Source: Chlorops oryzae (Eukaryota > Arthropoda > Insecta > Diptera > Chloropidae). Taken from it: 64,000 nucleotides of DNA. This document shows, one piece after another, positions 19,912 to 32,500 of this stretch. Made by a program: the position numbers and the translations under genes. The stretch is taken from contig CM035806.1 of the NCBI GenBank assembly GCA_020466095.1, positions 63,129,087-63,193,086 of the forward strand, in the 5' to 3' direction. Numbering within the stretch: position 1 is the first letter of the stretch; each line of letters begins with the position of its first letter. The notes below the pieces were generated by a model that searched no databases, was not told the DNA's origin, and saw only the letters and a list, made by a program, of their open reading frames with translations.

Positions 19912-22117
19912 TAAAGCTGGATTGACTGATTTGCCCTTAAGTGCAAATAAATTGCTTAGTACAAGCTATTTCAAACCGCCTGATATCAGACCAATGCCGC
20001 CCGGCGAGTTTTGCTATTATGGCATTCAAAACATTTTGGAACTGGCCAAATTTGAGGCTGTGAAAAACTCTGGTCACGTTTCAATTGATATTGGGATCGA
20101 TGGACTATCTTTATTCAATAGCTCTTGAAAAGCATTGTGGCCAATACTTGGAGCGATTGTGGATCATTCAAACATTCGACCTTTTTAATAGTAGCCTACT
20201 ATGGTGCTGGGAAGCCTACGGATGTTAATGACTTTTTGAAAGAACTCTCTGAAGGGATTCGTGAATTGACGTCAAACGGCATATTTATAGGAGAATCCAA
20301 AAAAATGTTTTCTGTTCGTGTGTTTACTTGCGCTTCTCCTGCAAGGGCTTTTGTGATAGGCACACAATACCACACCGAGAAAAATTCTTGTCCTAAATGT
20401 TATCAGGTTGGAGTTTCACTGAAAAATAGGACCAGCTTTTCTAAAGATCTCAGCAATCTCAGAACAGATCAAGAATTTTATGACAGAGAAGATCCTGCTC
20501 ACCATTCTCCCCATTTTCGAAGGGAAAGACACATTTTGGAAAGCATTGGTGTACACATGGTGTCCCAATTCCCGGTAGATCCCACGCATTTAATAGATCT
20601 AGGAGTGGTAAAAAAGTGGCTAGATCTGGTGTTAAAAGGAGCAAACATTGTTGAAATGAACAAAAGAATCTCTTTTCTCTCTAGGTTCATTCCATCCGAG
20701 TTCGGTAGAGTATGCCGGTCTTTAGGTGATTTGAAAATTTGGAAGGCTACGGAGTCTAGGAAGTTCCTTCTTTACACTGGCATAAACATTTTAAAGGATT
20801 GCGTATCGGATGACATATATTACAATTTCTTGTTGCTACATTCAGCCGTCAGAATTGTTTCGTGTGAGAAAACAAGTCATTCCGAAATAAACGTTGCTCA
20901 AAAAATGTTTGAAGAATTTATTAACATATTTGCAAAAATATTTGGTGACCACTTAGTGACTTTTAATATTCACGGACTCCTGCATTTGACTGAATGTGTA
21001 AAGCTTTACGGCACTATATATTCTTTTTCTGCATATAAGTTCGAGAACCATATGCAAAATAAAAAAAAAAACAAATAAGGAAACCAACACAAGTGTTGCG
21101 TCAAAGGTTTTTTAGAATTAGCGAAGTTTTTGCAGCAAAAGATAATTATTCTTTGTTTTTGAAAATATCTTCATTCGATAACATAAAAGAAAAAGACAGT
21201 TTTTTTTGTACCAAAAGTCTTGGCCCATTTAAAATTATTGCAATAGGATCCAAATCCGGGAAGAAGGCTTATTATGGATATACGTTCAAAAATACTAGGA
21301 GCTATTTTGATGTTCCTTTAAATTCTTTAAAGGGTTGGGTATTTTGATTGCAAATGAAATTGAGGAATCAAGGGCTATGGTCATGGGTGATGACTCAACA
21401 TATAAATATTTAGCAATACCAGACAGTAATAGTTACATTCTCGTTCCACTTTTGCATCTTTTCCACGACTTCTATTAAATTATAAGTAAACCTTATTGTA
21501 CCAAAAAAAAATCAACTTTACGAATATGTCGCAACAGTCATTGAAAAAGAGGCGATTTTCTACTTCACTTCATTACAATGACCAAGGAATTTATATTTAA
21601 ACTTCATTATAAATCTATGTATTTAAACAAAATTTCAAACCAAAAAAAATCATTCACTCTCCTTCTACTTTTAGAAAACATATCTCCAAATTCACAATTC
21701 GATGAGGGCGAAGATAATAATTTTATAGAAGAAATCAGCTTCGATAATGGCCAGAATGGTACTCATCAGGGCCGAAACTACAATGAGGCAACCGGGGCAG
21801 TGTCCCGGGGCCCAAGACTCGGGGCCCCCCTGGCAGGGGATGGAAAAAAATTTTTTAACCCGTTCAAAACATTGCAAAAAAATTTTGTTCTTATTATCTG
21901 AATGTCAATATTTTTTGTACCAAAAAAATGCTGCCAGCTGCGAGATATTGAAAATAATTATATTTTATAATATACGATGCATGTACATTTTATTCATTCG
22001 ATTATCACGTACTTCGAATCAACTCTATATGTATACACCTAGTCTAAAAGATTTGAAAGATAACAGGTTGGCTGATAAGTCCCCGGTCTAACAAAGAAAA
22101 ACACATTTTTTTGTCAA

Positions 22118-22148
<31 letters not shown>

Positions 22149-22440
22149 CAATTCATTTAATTTATTGGATCACTCCTTTAGGATAGGAGTCTATCAATAA
22201 TTTATAAAATCTTACACCTAAAGTTAACAATTACATATCACAGAGCATATTCAGATTTGAAGAATCCTTTATGGGATGTAATTTTTAGATAATTACGTGC
22301 CTTTTCGCTGGAGCTAGGCTTTTATGATGTGTGTGTAGGAGCACATGTAATTGAGAACGGTGTTGGAGAGCTTAATATAAAGCTCAGTAAGGTGGTTATG
22401 CAGTGGATTACCCGGGAGAATGTAGATTTTTTGACTTTAT

Positions 22441-22670
22441 AGCTAGGAAAGCTGTTGTTTTTGGAAGTGCATGGATTGCACTCCGAAAACCGCGTCGGCA
22501 ATCAGCTAGGAGAGCTGTGTTGTTGCATGTGCATGGATTGCACTCCGAAAACCGCGTCGGCAATCAGCTAGGAGAGCTGTGTTGTTGAATGTGCATGGAT
22601 TGCACTCCGAAAACCGAGTCGGCAATCAGCTAGGAGAGCTGTGTTGTTGAATGTGCATGGATTGCACCTG
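22441..22670 (-). repeat. 62-bp tandem repeat in the LINE 3' UTR
   Basis: Three and a half copies of a 62-bp unit, with 'atggattgcac' starting at 22471, 22533, 22595 and 22657 and 'cggcaatcagctaggagagc' in each. Near-identical copies. The region lies after the ORF2 stop and may serve in template recognition by the reverse transcriptase. Confidence 0.9.
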
Positions 22671-25334
22671 TTGTATTTGGAAGCGCTGGTCGATCATTTC
22701 TTTTTAGCCTCGAATAGTGTAATGAATTAGTTAGTGAACGCGCTAGTGGATTTACGTGCGCTCGCAGTTTACAAAAATATTTTTCTTTGATTTTGGCGAA
22801 TTCCGTTTTCACCATTTCTACGTTGAGCTCTCTATGTATTCTTTCATTTGTAACAAACCATGGGGCTCCTGTAATTGTCCTAAGGATTTTAGATTGTGCT
22901 CTCTGTAGAATGTCTATATTCGAAGCGCTTGCATGTCCATACAATTGCAAACCATAAGTCCATATTGGTTTAATAACTTGCTTGTACAGAAGGACTTTAT
23001 AATCTAGTTTTAGATCAGAGCGATTATTTATGAGCCAGTGTAACCTGCTTGCTTGCAGCTTCATTTGGGTTCTCTTAGCCTCGATGTGCTTACGCCATGT
23101 CAATCTTTTATCTAAGTGAATTCCGAGGTAAGTAACTTCTTCACATTGAGGGATGCGCGTGTTATTAAGGAAAATGTCCGGCGAAGCTTTCCTGTTTAGC
23201 GTGAAAGTGATATGTCGGCATTTGAGTTCGTTTATTTGGATTCGCCATTTAGTAAGCCAGTCATGGATTTCGCGGAGATGATTTTGGAGCTTAGAAGTTG
23301 CAACACAAATATCCTTGTGGCGGCTTAGTATCGCTGTGTCGTCAGCAAATGTCGAAATTGATACTCGATCACTATTAGGAATATCCGCTGTGTACAAAAG
23401 ATAGAGAATAGGCCCAACAACACTTCCTTGAGGAACCCCTGCATGAATTTCATAACATTTTGTTGTAAACGAGTTGTGTTTTACTTGAAACGTTCTATGT
23501 TTTAAGTATGACTCAAAGGTCGCGTGAAAATTTAAAGGAAGTAAGTTTCTGATTTTATGCAGCAAACCGTCGTGCCAAACTTTGTCGAACGCTTGTTGCA
23601 CGTCCAGAAAAACTGCTGAGCAGTACTCGCGATGTTCAAATGCGATTCTTATTTCGTTGGTAATACGATTTACTTGCTCAATAGTACCGTGTTTTTTCTG
23701 AATCCAAATTGATGGGAAGGAATAATATGTTGTTCCTGAAGAAATGGAGTCAATTTGGATATCAAAAGTTTTTCGAATAACTTTGAAAGGCAAGGAAGGA
23801 GACTTATGGGTCTGTAAGAGGAAGTTTGCGTAGGATCTTTACCGGGTTTAAGCACCATTTTAATAACCGACCGTTTCCAATCTTTTGGAAAATAACCATA
23901 CTTTATAATAGAATTAAAAAGCACAGTTAAAAATACTACTGCTACGAAAGGTAAATTTTTTAACATTTTCGGAGTAATAAGATCATGTACAGGGGCTTTT
24001 TTACAGACTAGTTCACTTTTTATGGTATTAGATAACTCACTCGGAATAAAGTTTGCGCGAATTCTGTTTGTGTTTTCGGATTGAGTTGGAAAGTTGTGTA
24101 CAATAGTGCTCGGGTTTGGTTGAAATACTCTATTAAGGTGTACTGCAAAAGCCGTTGCTTTCTCTTCGTCGGAACGCGCCCACCCATTGTTAGGTCTACG
24201 AATAGGTGACTCACTATATACAGGAGTATTAAAAGTGCGGCTCGCTATCCACATGGACTCCCGATTAACACCCCTGGGTGTAAGTTTCTGGATAAAATGG
24301 CTTTTTTCAATTTCCTTTTCCCGGAATAGAGCTAGTGTAAGCTTTTTTTCAGCGTCTTTTAGTCTATCTTTGGCAAATGGTGACCGGAATCGTTGCCATT
24401 CGCGCCTGCATCTTCGTTTTTTGGCGACAAGGTTTTCAATTTCTATATTGGTCCTGGTTTTTCTAGTCCTGTCTTCCGTACAAGGAGTAGAATTTTTCGC
24501 TGCTGATTCAAGAATGGAAGAAAAAACAGTTACGGCGTCATCAATATGCTCATTGCAGTCTATTTTATATTTAGTATGTATATGCGAACTTATATACTTT
24601 TTGTACTTCAGCCAGTTAGTCCTTGGATTTGTTAGGCTGATTGAACGTTCAAGTTTTATTGGATACTTGTGTAATAGAAATACAACAGGCGAATGATCCG
24701 ACGAGAGGTCAGCTGTCGCTTTTGCTGAAATAAGTTCTCTTGCAATACCCTTAATGATCCCGAAATCTAAGAGGTCAGGAATTTTTTGGAGGTCTGATGG
24801 CCAGTAAGTTGGTTGCCTTGGGGACACAAAGTCAAGAGCATTATTTTTGTCAATTATTGTCTTGTATAATTGTTGGCCCTTAGAATTGCAGGTTCGCGAG
24901 CCCCAGAGAGTATGCTTTGCATTGTAGTCACCTGCTGCAAGAAACTTATCCCCTAGTGTCACAAAGAAATCTAGAAACATTTTTTCTGTTATACTGAAGC
25001 GAGGTGGGCAATAAATCGCCGATAAAACGATATTTTTACCACGTAATACTACGCAAAGTGTCGTTGCTTGAAGGAAATCATAACAATAGGAATCTAGAGA
25101 AAAATGTTGGATTCTTTTGCGAATAAGTATACCAGTGCCTCCATGCGCCTTGCCGTTTGGGTGGTTGGTTTGATAGAATAAGTAGCCTGGGATAGAAAAG
25201 AAGTTTTTATTTGTTAAATGAGTTTCGGAGAGGAGCAATACATCAATTTCCTCTTGGCTTAAAAAACTCTGAATTTCCAGCTTATGCTTAGTTAACCCAT
25301 TCGAATTCCACGCACAAATTTTCAAGACACTCAT
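22630..25334 (-). pseudogene. LINE ORF2: endonuclease-reverse transcriptase, one frameshift
   Basis: About 900 codons from ATG 25334. Endonuclease/exonuclease/phosphatase domain (about residues 1-230): ICAWNSNGL at the start, SETHL, GDYNAKH, SSDHSPV. Reverse transcriptase (about 470-760): YRPISLLP, QFGFRK, LDVQQAFDKVWHDGL, GVPQGSVVGP, catalytic FADDTAIL, then a YLGIHLD thumb block. A C-terminal QRAQSKILR-type region follows. The only lesion seen is a frameshift in the T-run at 23692-23697, between the QFGFRK block and the palm. It nicks target DNA and copies the RNA in place. It overlaps ORF1 by 4 nt. Because the break is in a homopolymer, a sequencing error is possible; otherwise it is a young dead copy. 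Confidence 0.92.
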
Positions 25335-26879
25335 TTTTTCTCTAAAACTGCAGTCAAAAGTTTATCGAACTTTTGCATCATTTGCACAAGTACATTCAAA
25401 GTTTGAGCTAGACTGAGTATCATTACTTCAAGACTGCTATTCGTGTTAGCAGGGGGATTAACAGTGCTCGCGGACTTTAATGCATCAGCATAGGAAATTC
25501 CTGAGTTCACAGGGTTGTTATTAGAATTTGAAGGGGCTATTGGTGCGGAAAAAATTATATTATTAGAAGGATTTCTTACCGATTCTTGCTTGACATTCAA
25601 GCGTTTTTTTAGGTCTTGATAAACTAAGCAACCTCTGTAATTTGCAGTATGGTTAGCTTGACAATTACTACATTTTATTAATCTGCGATCGTTTTGAGCT
25701 TTTTTATTGCAAACTGAGCTATGATGAAGCTCGCCACAAACTACGCAAACGGTGCGCAAGAGACAATACGACTTTGTATGTCCAAACTCTTGGCAGTTGG
25801 CACATTGAACTGGACCATTTCTTTTGTGTGGCTCCTCGACCGATATTTTGCGATGTATATAATAAGAATTGTAAATTATATATGGGATGAATTTCGTTTT
25901 TCTTCAGCTTTAAGTTGTCAGGCAACAAATCTACTTTAAACATAGGCTGTGGAGCTTTAGATTTATTAAATATATTTATAACGGATCTAGCGTGAAAGCC
26001 CTTTTCCCCCAGTTCGTTTTTTATGTCATTTGTGTCAACGTCTGCTTCAATACCTTTGATCACAACTGTAATGCCTTTGCTACTCTTTAGCTGGTATGTA
26101 TAAAAATTTTTGTTATTAGCTTCGAGCTCTTTTACAACCCTGCGGAAATTATCCTCCGTTTTAGTTTGTATTTTAGTTTCGTGAATATTACCCTTTGTTA
26201 GGGGAACAACATAGAAATTGTTGTTTCCTAGCAAACCAGTTAATTTGGCAACGAGTGCACTAGAGTTCCGCTCGCGCAAGTAGATTGGGGGTGGTTTAAG
26301 AGTTTTAGCTGGCTGAGATTCGGAATTTTCGCTGATAGTTTCAGCTAGAGGAGCGAAACGGTTTCCCGCTAGTGTTGTTTGGAGAGGAATTTCCGTTTTA
26401 TTTAACTTAGCCCTAGCATCAGTTTTTCCGACAGGACTTCTTTTCCTCTTCGTAATATTAATATACCTATGCGTACCGATCAGCACCGGTTGCTGTTCAT
26501 TTGCCTTTTTACTCATTTCATCCGAGTCAACTATTTTGTTTTGTTTGGGCGAAACGGGTTTAGTTTGAGCACTAGGAAAAGTGGGTGTAGGGTAACCAGA
26601 ACTCGAACTTTCGAAAGTGTTGTTGGTCCTATTATCCTTGCTGGCACAGCAATTTATTCCACTAATAGATCGCGATCTTTGTCTCTCAAATTGACTTTTT
26701 ATATTAAAATTTGGCTTGTACCTGGCTGTACACTGTTGAACTGGTCCAGATTGAGACCATCTTGCAAAAGTTTTCCGACTGGGAAGTTGTGGAGCTTGGC
26801 TTATTGCGCCATATGTAAGTCCAGCTGACTTATGGTTCGTGTCTAGGCTACTCGAGGGAGGTGATCTATCCACTGGCAT
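25331..26879 (-). pseudogene. LINE ORF1: Gag-like nucleic-acid-binding protein, one frameshift
   Basis: ATG at 26879; N-terminal half basic and Ser/Pro-rich, with PPIYLRERNSSALVAKL (about residue 200) opening the PRE_C2HC domain and GIEADVDTNDIKNELGEKGF inside it. Three CCHC-type zinc knuckles follow (CANCQEFGHTKSYC; CVVCGELHHSSVC; CSNCQANHTANYRGC), the usual Jockey ORF1 set. One frameshift near 25855-25870, between the PRE_C2HC domain and the first knuckle, separates the frames. It would bind element RNA as a nucleoprotein. The stop TGA overlaps the ORF2 ATG. Confidence 0.9.
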
Positions 26880-27186
26880 CACCTTCTTTGATTAAAAAGC
26901 TAGCCGGCAGATGGCAGCTGTAAACAGCTGCAGAGACCAGCTGTCTCTCTCTCGGTTTTGTCTGTAATTGGGTTACAATGTAAATCCAATTCACGTATGT
27001 ATGTATGTTTTTCACAATACTTATCTTTATTTACAGCGCCGGAATATCCACAAATTAAATGGGCCGACACTGAATTTCTTCTCGAGATGGATCCTTTTTG
27101 AGCTTTTGCTCAAGTTTGGTTGGTTACTCTTTCTCGGGATTTTAAACTTTGTTTAACTTTGGTTTTTTTGTCAAAGTTCGTTTTTA

Positions 27187-28232
27187 TTATTCAACATAGT
27201 TCCCTTCAAGAGCGATACAACGATTATAACGACCTTCCAATTTTTTGATACCATTTTGGTAGTACTCCTTCGGTTTTGCCTCAAAATAGGCCTCAGTTTC
27301 GGCGATCACCTCTTCATTGCAGCCAAATTTTTTCCCTGCGAGCATCCTTTTGAGGTCTGAGAACAAGAAAAAGTCGCTGGGGGCCAGATCTGGAGAATAC
27401 CGTGGGTGGGGAAGCAATTCGAAGCCTAATTCATGAACTTTTGCCATCGTTCTCAATGACTTGTGGCACGGTGCGTTGTCTTGGTGGAACAACACTTTTT
27501 TCTTCTTCATATGGGGCCGTTTTGCCGCGATTTCGACCTTCAAATGCTCCAATAACGACATATAATAGTCACTGTTGATGGTTTTTCCCTTCTCAAGATA
27601 ATCGATAAAAATTATTCCATGCCCATCCCAAAAAACAGAGGCCATTTCTTTGCCAGCAGACTTTTGAGTCTTTCCACGCTTCGGAGACGGTTCACCGATC
27701 GCTGTCCACTCAGCCGACTGTCGATTGGACTCAGGAGTGTAGTGATAGAGCCATGTTTCATCCATTGTCACATATCGACGCAAAAACTCGGGTGTATTGC
27801 GAGTTAACAGCTGCAAACACCGCTCAGAATCATCAACACGTTGTTGTTTTTGGTCAAATGTGAGCTCGCGCGGCACCCATTTTGCACAGAGCTTTTTCAT
27901 ATCCAAATATTGATGAATGATATGACCAACACGTTCCTTTGATATCTTTAAGGCCTCCGCTATCTCGATCAACTACATTTTACGGTCATTCAAAATCATT
28001 TTGTGAATTTTTTTTAATTTTCGTCGGTAACCAGCTCTTTCGGGCGTCCACTGCATTCACCGTCCTCCGTGCTCATTTCACCACGCTTGAATTTTGCATA
28101 CCAATCAATTATTGTTGATTTTCCTGGGGCAGAGTCCGGAAACTCATTATCAAGCCAAGTTTTTGCTTACACTGTATTTTTTCCCTTCAGAAAACAGTAT
28201 TTTATCAAAACACGAAATTCCGTTTTTTCCAT
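27187..28232 (-). pseudogene. mariner transposase (DD34D), inactive
   Basis: The gene would start at ATG 28232 (MEKTEFRVL) and end at 27187, about 345 codons, the usual mariner size. N-terminal helix-turn-helix part: LDNEFPDSAPG, IDWYAKFKRGE, SGRPKELV. Catalytic part: VTMDETWLYHY (first D), HQDNAPCHKS (second D), YSPDLAPSDFFLF (third D, 34 residues after the second). Also WVPRELT linker. Breaks: a stop near 28170, a frameshift near 28010 and a stop at about 27973; from 27972 onward the frame is open. The mutation load is confined to the N-terminal third. It once cut and pasted the element at TA sites. Confidence 0.92.
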
Positions 28233-28424
28233 TTTTTTCACAATAACAAAAGTTGCTTCACAAAAGACGCTCTATCTCACAAACTTATTAACTTACAGAC
28301 GTCAAATTTTGACACGAATCATTTGAAGGTTGCCACTATATAAAAATAATATGCATTAAATACTAGCGACGCCATCTATGTGTCAGACCGGGGACTTATC
28401 AGCCAACCTGTTACAATATCATCG

Positions 28425-28920
28425 CAACTTGAAAATAGATTTGCTGGAATGAAGAACGTTTTAGATATTTACAAAATCCTGCATCCTCAATATCTAATAA
28501 ATTCATCAAAGGGCGAGATGGAGCGAGCGGCTGATCTGTTTTTCAAATGATGTGTCACCTTCTTTTCCTTCTCAGATGCTTTCTGTCAGGTCGAAATTTT
28601 CACAAGAGATCAGTTCAATGAAAAATGCAAAAGAGTTAGCTAATTTTTTGATCATTCAGAATTCGTCATTGTCCTCAAGTTATCCAGATGTGTGCACAGC
28701 TTTTCTGATGTTTCAAACTGTCCCTGTCACTACTGCGAAAGCTGAGCGGGCTTTCTCCAAATTGAAGTTGATAAAAAACTATTTGCGTAGCTCAATGGGA
28801 CAAGACAGACTCCCAAACTTTGCGATATTATCTATCGAAAATCAAAGAGCGCGCAAGGTTGACACAAATAAAATGATAGACGAATTTGCTATGATGAAAT
28901 CCAGAAAAAATAGATTTTAG
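28425..28920 (+). pseudogene. C-terminal part of a hAT transposase (dimerisation domain)
   Basis: The frame reads QLENRFAGMKNVLDIYKIL, GEMERAADLFF, then after a one-base shift at about 28548 FPSQMLSVRSKF and the hAT dimerisation core: PVTTAKAERAFSKLKLIKNYLRSSMGQDRLPNFAILSIEN (28720-28850; cited in two blocks, TTAKAERAFSKLKLIKNYLR and RLPNFAILSIEN). This A-E-R-x-FS-KLK form is typical of the ZMYM/TTF-type hAT transposases of insects. It ends with a stop at 28920. The catalytic part upstream is deleted, and a mariner cuts the sequence at 28412. It belongs to the hAT at 21767-35005. Confidence 0.85.
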
Positions 28921-29589
28921 TTTTAAGCTTTTGCTTTTTAATGAAACGAAATGTTTTGAGAGCGCCTGTTGAACATAACGAATATATCACGAATATCACG
29001 ACTGTTTGTAAAAGTTAGTGTAAGATGTGAATAAAAATTTTTAATTGACAAAATACTTTTATTATACCTTTTCCGAAGGAAAGGGTATATTAAGTTTGGC
29101 TCGGAGTATGTAACATACCAATAGAGTCGCGATAGATATAGACATATATATATATTCTTGATCAGGGTGACAAGAGGAGTCGATTTAGCCATGTCTGTCT
29201 GTCTGTCTGTCGGTCACACTTTAGTTTTTCGTAATTCACTCCTATGCCATGAAAGATATCATATTGAAATTCGGCATGGACATGAACCAGGTAAATGTCC
29301 AAAAAACTACATAAAAATTGTTTTCGTAGTCCCTCCTTGGGTCGTGGGAAGTGGTTCAGAAGTTTCAAAAATCACGATTTTTAAGGTTTTTCCTGGATAA
29401 CTTTTTTACTATACATCCCAGCTTATTGAAATTTGGTGTGTGTATAGCTACCATGTAGACTTAAGCTTTCGCTGAAAAAAAAATTGCGACATCGCTATAA
29501 CTATGGTCATCATCCTACATATAAGAAAAAAACAATCTTTCTCTTATTCTCATATCTGTATACAAAAATGATTTTTTTTGCTTCTTCCG

Positions 29590-32500
29590 ATTGTGTATTT
29601 TGCCGCCAAATAAAGTCGTCACTTAAGGTTAAAATTTGACCATGACCACCATTCGCGAAATTTGCAAAAATTTGATTTTCACTATTTTGAATTGAGTATT
29701 TCGCAGCTAGACAAAATGTCCTCTAACGGTTAAAACTTGATCAAGACCACCATTCGCGAAATTCGCAAAAAATTGATTTTCACTATTTTGAATTCAGTAT
29801 TTCGCAGCTAAACAAAATGTCCTCTAAGGGTTAAAATTTATCAAGACCACCATTCGCGAAATTCGCAAAAAATGTATTTTCACTATTTTGAATTGAGTAT
29901 TTCGCAGCTAGACAAAATGTCCTCTAACGGTAAAAACTTGATCAAGACCACCATTCGCGAAATTCGCAAAAAATTGAATTTCACTATTTTGAATTCAGTA
30001 TTTCGCAGCTAAACAAAATGTCCTCTAAGGGTTAAAATTTACCAAGACCACCATTCGCGAAATTCGCAAAAAATTTATTTTCACTATTTTGAATTGAGTA
30101 TTTCGCAGCTAGACAAAATGTCCTCTAACGGTTAAAACTTGATCAAGACCACCATTCGCGAAATTCGCAAGAAATTGATTTTCACTATTTTGAATTCAGT
30201 ATTTCGCAGCTAAACAAAATGTCCTCTAAGGGTTAAAATTTACCAAGACCACCATTCGCGAAATTCGCAAAAAATTTATTTTCACTACTTTGAATTGAGT
30301 ATTTCGCAGCTAGACAAAATGTCCTCTAACGGTTAAAACTTGATCAAGACCACCATTCGCGAAATTCGTAAAAAATTGATTTTCACTATTTTGAATTCAG
30401 TATTTCGCAGCTAAACAAAATGTCCTCTAAGGGTTAAAATTTACCAAGACCACCATTCGCGAAATTCGCAAAAAATTTTTTCACTATTGAATTGAGTATT
30501 TCGCAGCTAGACAAAATGTCTCTAACGGTAAACTTGATCAAGACCACCATTCGCGAAATTCGCAAAAAATTGATTTTCACTATTTTGAATCAGTATTTCG
30601 CAGCTAAACAAATGTCCTCTAAGGGTAAAATTTACCAAGACCACCATTCGCGAAATTCGCAAAAAATTTATTTTCACTACTTTGAATTGAGTATTCGCAG
30701 CTAGACAAAATGTCCTCTAACGGTTAAAACTTGATCAGACCACCATTCGCGAAATTCGAAAAATTGATTTTCACTATTTTGAATTCAGTATTCGCAGCTA
30801 AAAAAATGTCCTCTAAGGGTTAAAATTTCCAAGACCACCATTCGCGAAATTCGCAAAAAATTTATTTCACTATTGAATTGAGTATTTCGCAGCTAGACAA
30901 AATGTCCTCTAACGGTTAAAACTTGTCAAGACCACCATTCGCGAAATTCGAAAAAATGATTTTCACTATTTTGAATTCAGTATTTCGCAGCTAAACAAAA
31001 TGTCCTCTAAGGTTAAAATTTACCAAGACCACCATTCGCGAAATTCGCAAAAAATTTATTTTCACTATTTGAATTGAGTATTTCGCAGCTAGACAAAATG
31101 TCCTCTAACGGTTAAACTTGATCAAGACCACCATTCGCGAAATTCGCAAAAAATTGATTTTCACTATTTTGAATTCAGTATTTCGCAGCTAAACAAAATG
31201 TCCTCTAAGGGTTAAAATTTACCAAGACCACCATTCGCGAAATTCGCAAAAAATTATTTTCACTACTTTGAATTGAGTATTCGCAGCTAGACAAAATGTC
31301 CTCTAACGGTAAAATGACAGACCACCATTCGCGAATGCAAAAATATTTCAATTTTGAATTAATTCGAGAACAAAAGCTTAGGTAAATTCCAAGCACATCC
31401 GAAATCGCAAAATTTTTATATTTATTATATTGGCTAGAAAAATGTCTCAACGGTAACTGATAAACCACTTGCGAATTGCAAAAAATTGTTTATATTTAAT
31501 TTTTTGGCAACAAATGTCCCTAGGTTAAATTACCAGCACCATCGAATTAAAAATTATTTTCTCTTTGAATGAGATTTGAGCAACAAATGTCCCTACGTAA
31601 AACTATCAACCACCATCCAAATTCGAAAAAATGATTTTCACATTTAATATTTCAGCTAAACAAAATTCTCAAGGGTTAAATTTACCAAGCCACCATGCAA
31701 ATTGCAAAAAATTATTTTCACTACTTTGAATTGAGTATTTCGCAGCTAGACAAAATGTCCTCTAACGGTTAAAATGACAGACCACCATTCGCGAATGAAA
31801 AAATATTTCAATTTTGAATTAATTCGAGAAAAGCTAAGGTTAAAATTACCAAGCACATCCGAAATCGCAAAAAATTTTTTATATTTAATATTTTGGCTAG
31901 AAAAATGTCTCAACGGTAAAACTTTAGCACTTGAATTGCAAAAATTGTTTATATTTAATTTTTTGGCACAAATGTCCCTAGGTTAAATTACCAGCACCAT
32001 CGAATTAAAAAATTATTTTCTCTTTGAATGAGTATTGAGCAACAAATGTCCTCTACGTAAAATTATCAACCACCATCCAAATCGAAAATGATTTTACATT
32101 TAATCAGTTTCAGCTAAACAAATTCTCAGTAAATTTACCAAGACCACATTCGCGAATTCGCAAAAATATTTTACCTTAATATATTCGCAGCTAGAAAATG
32201 TCTTAAGGTAAAATGATCAGACACATCGCAATTCAAAAAATATTTACTATTTATTTAAAAACAGGTAAATTCACCTAATAAAAAATTTTTTTATTTAAAC
32301 AGTAAATACCTAATAAAATTTTTTTATTTAAAAACAGGTAAATCACCTAATAAAAAATTTTTTTATTTAAACAGTAAATACCTAATAAAAAATTTTTTTA
32401 TTTAAAAACAGGTAAATTCACCTAATAAAATTTTTTATTTAAACAGTAAATCACCTAATGAAATATATTTATATAAAAATTATATCACACAAGAATTTTT

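Larger units (their letters stand above)
18833..21347 (+). pseudogene. CACTA/EnSpm (TNP2-like) transposase, broken
   Basis: The coding trace runs 18833-19168, is cut by the PIF MITE (19169-19911), and resumes at 19915. Blocks in order: acidic N-terminus; SWAIRNRI and VTDLLQSL (19105-19163); PPGEFCYYG; VSIDIGIDGLSLF (20080-20120), holding the first expected acidic catalytic residue; CPKCY; FPVDPTHLIDLGVVKKWLDLVLKG (20570-20640); FIPSEF-R-CRSLGDLKIWKATE-RKFLLYTG (20685-20780); LLLHSAVRI; NIHGLLHLTE; SFSAYKFENH (21025-21050). This succession is typical of EnSpm/CACTA transposases. Defects: in-frame stop at 19050, one-base frameshift near 20120, another in the A-run at 21061-21071. A C-terminal part follows to 21347. 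The protein once cut and joined element ends in the nucleus. A DUF4806-type gene follows on the same strand. Confidence 0.8.
22122..27162 (-). mobile_element. Full-length Jockey-clade LINE, 16-bp TSD
   Basis: A 5041-bp insertion on the minus strand: poly(A) (as T run 22122-22144), 3' UTR with 62-bp tandem repeats, ORF2, ORF1, 5' UTR. The TSD tttttttgtcaaagtt is perfect (22106-22121, 27163-27178), so insertion is recent. ORF1 and ORF2 overlap by ATGA at 25331-25334, as in Jockey-type elements that reinitiate translation. Each ORF has one frameshift. Confidence 0.95.
22063..28411 (-). mobile_element. mariner element split by a Jockey-type LINE, TSD TA
   Basis: Ends 'acaggttggctgataagtcc' are identical on both sides and continue 'ccggtct'; TA flanks at 22061-22062 and 28412-28413. 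Without the LINE (22122-27162 plus one TSD copy) it is about 1.3 kb, full mariner length. It interrupts the hAT transposase sequence. Confidence 0.95.

Noticed and set aside
24187..24696. 169-codon plus-strand open frame
   Set aside because: Antisense of the LINE ORF2 endonuclease-RT linker; hydrophobic composition mirrors the coding strand.
26469..26828. 119-codon plus-strand open frame
   Set aside because: Antisense shadow of LINE ORF1.
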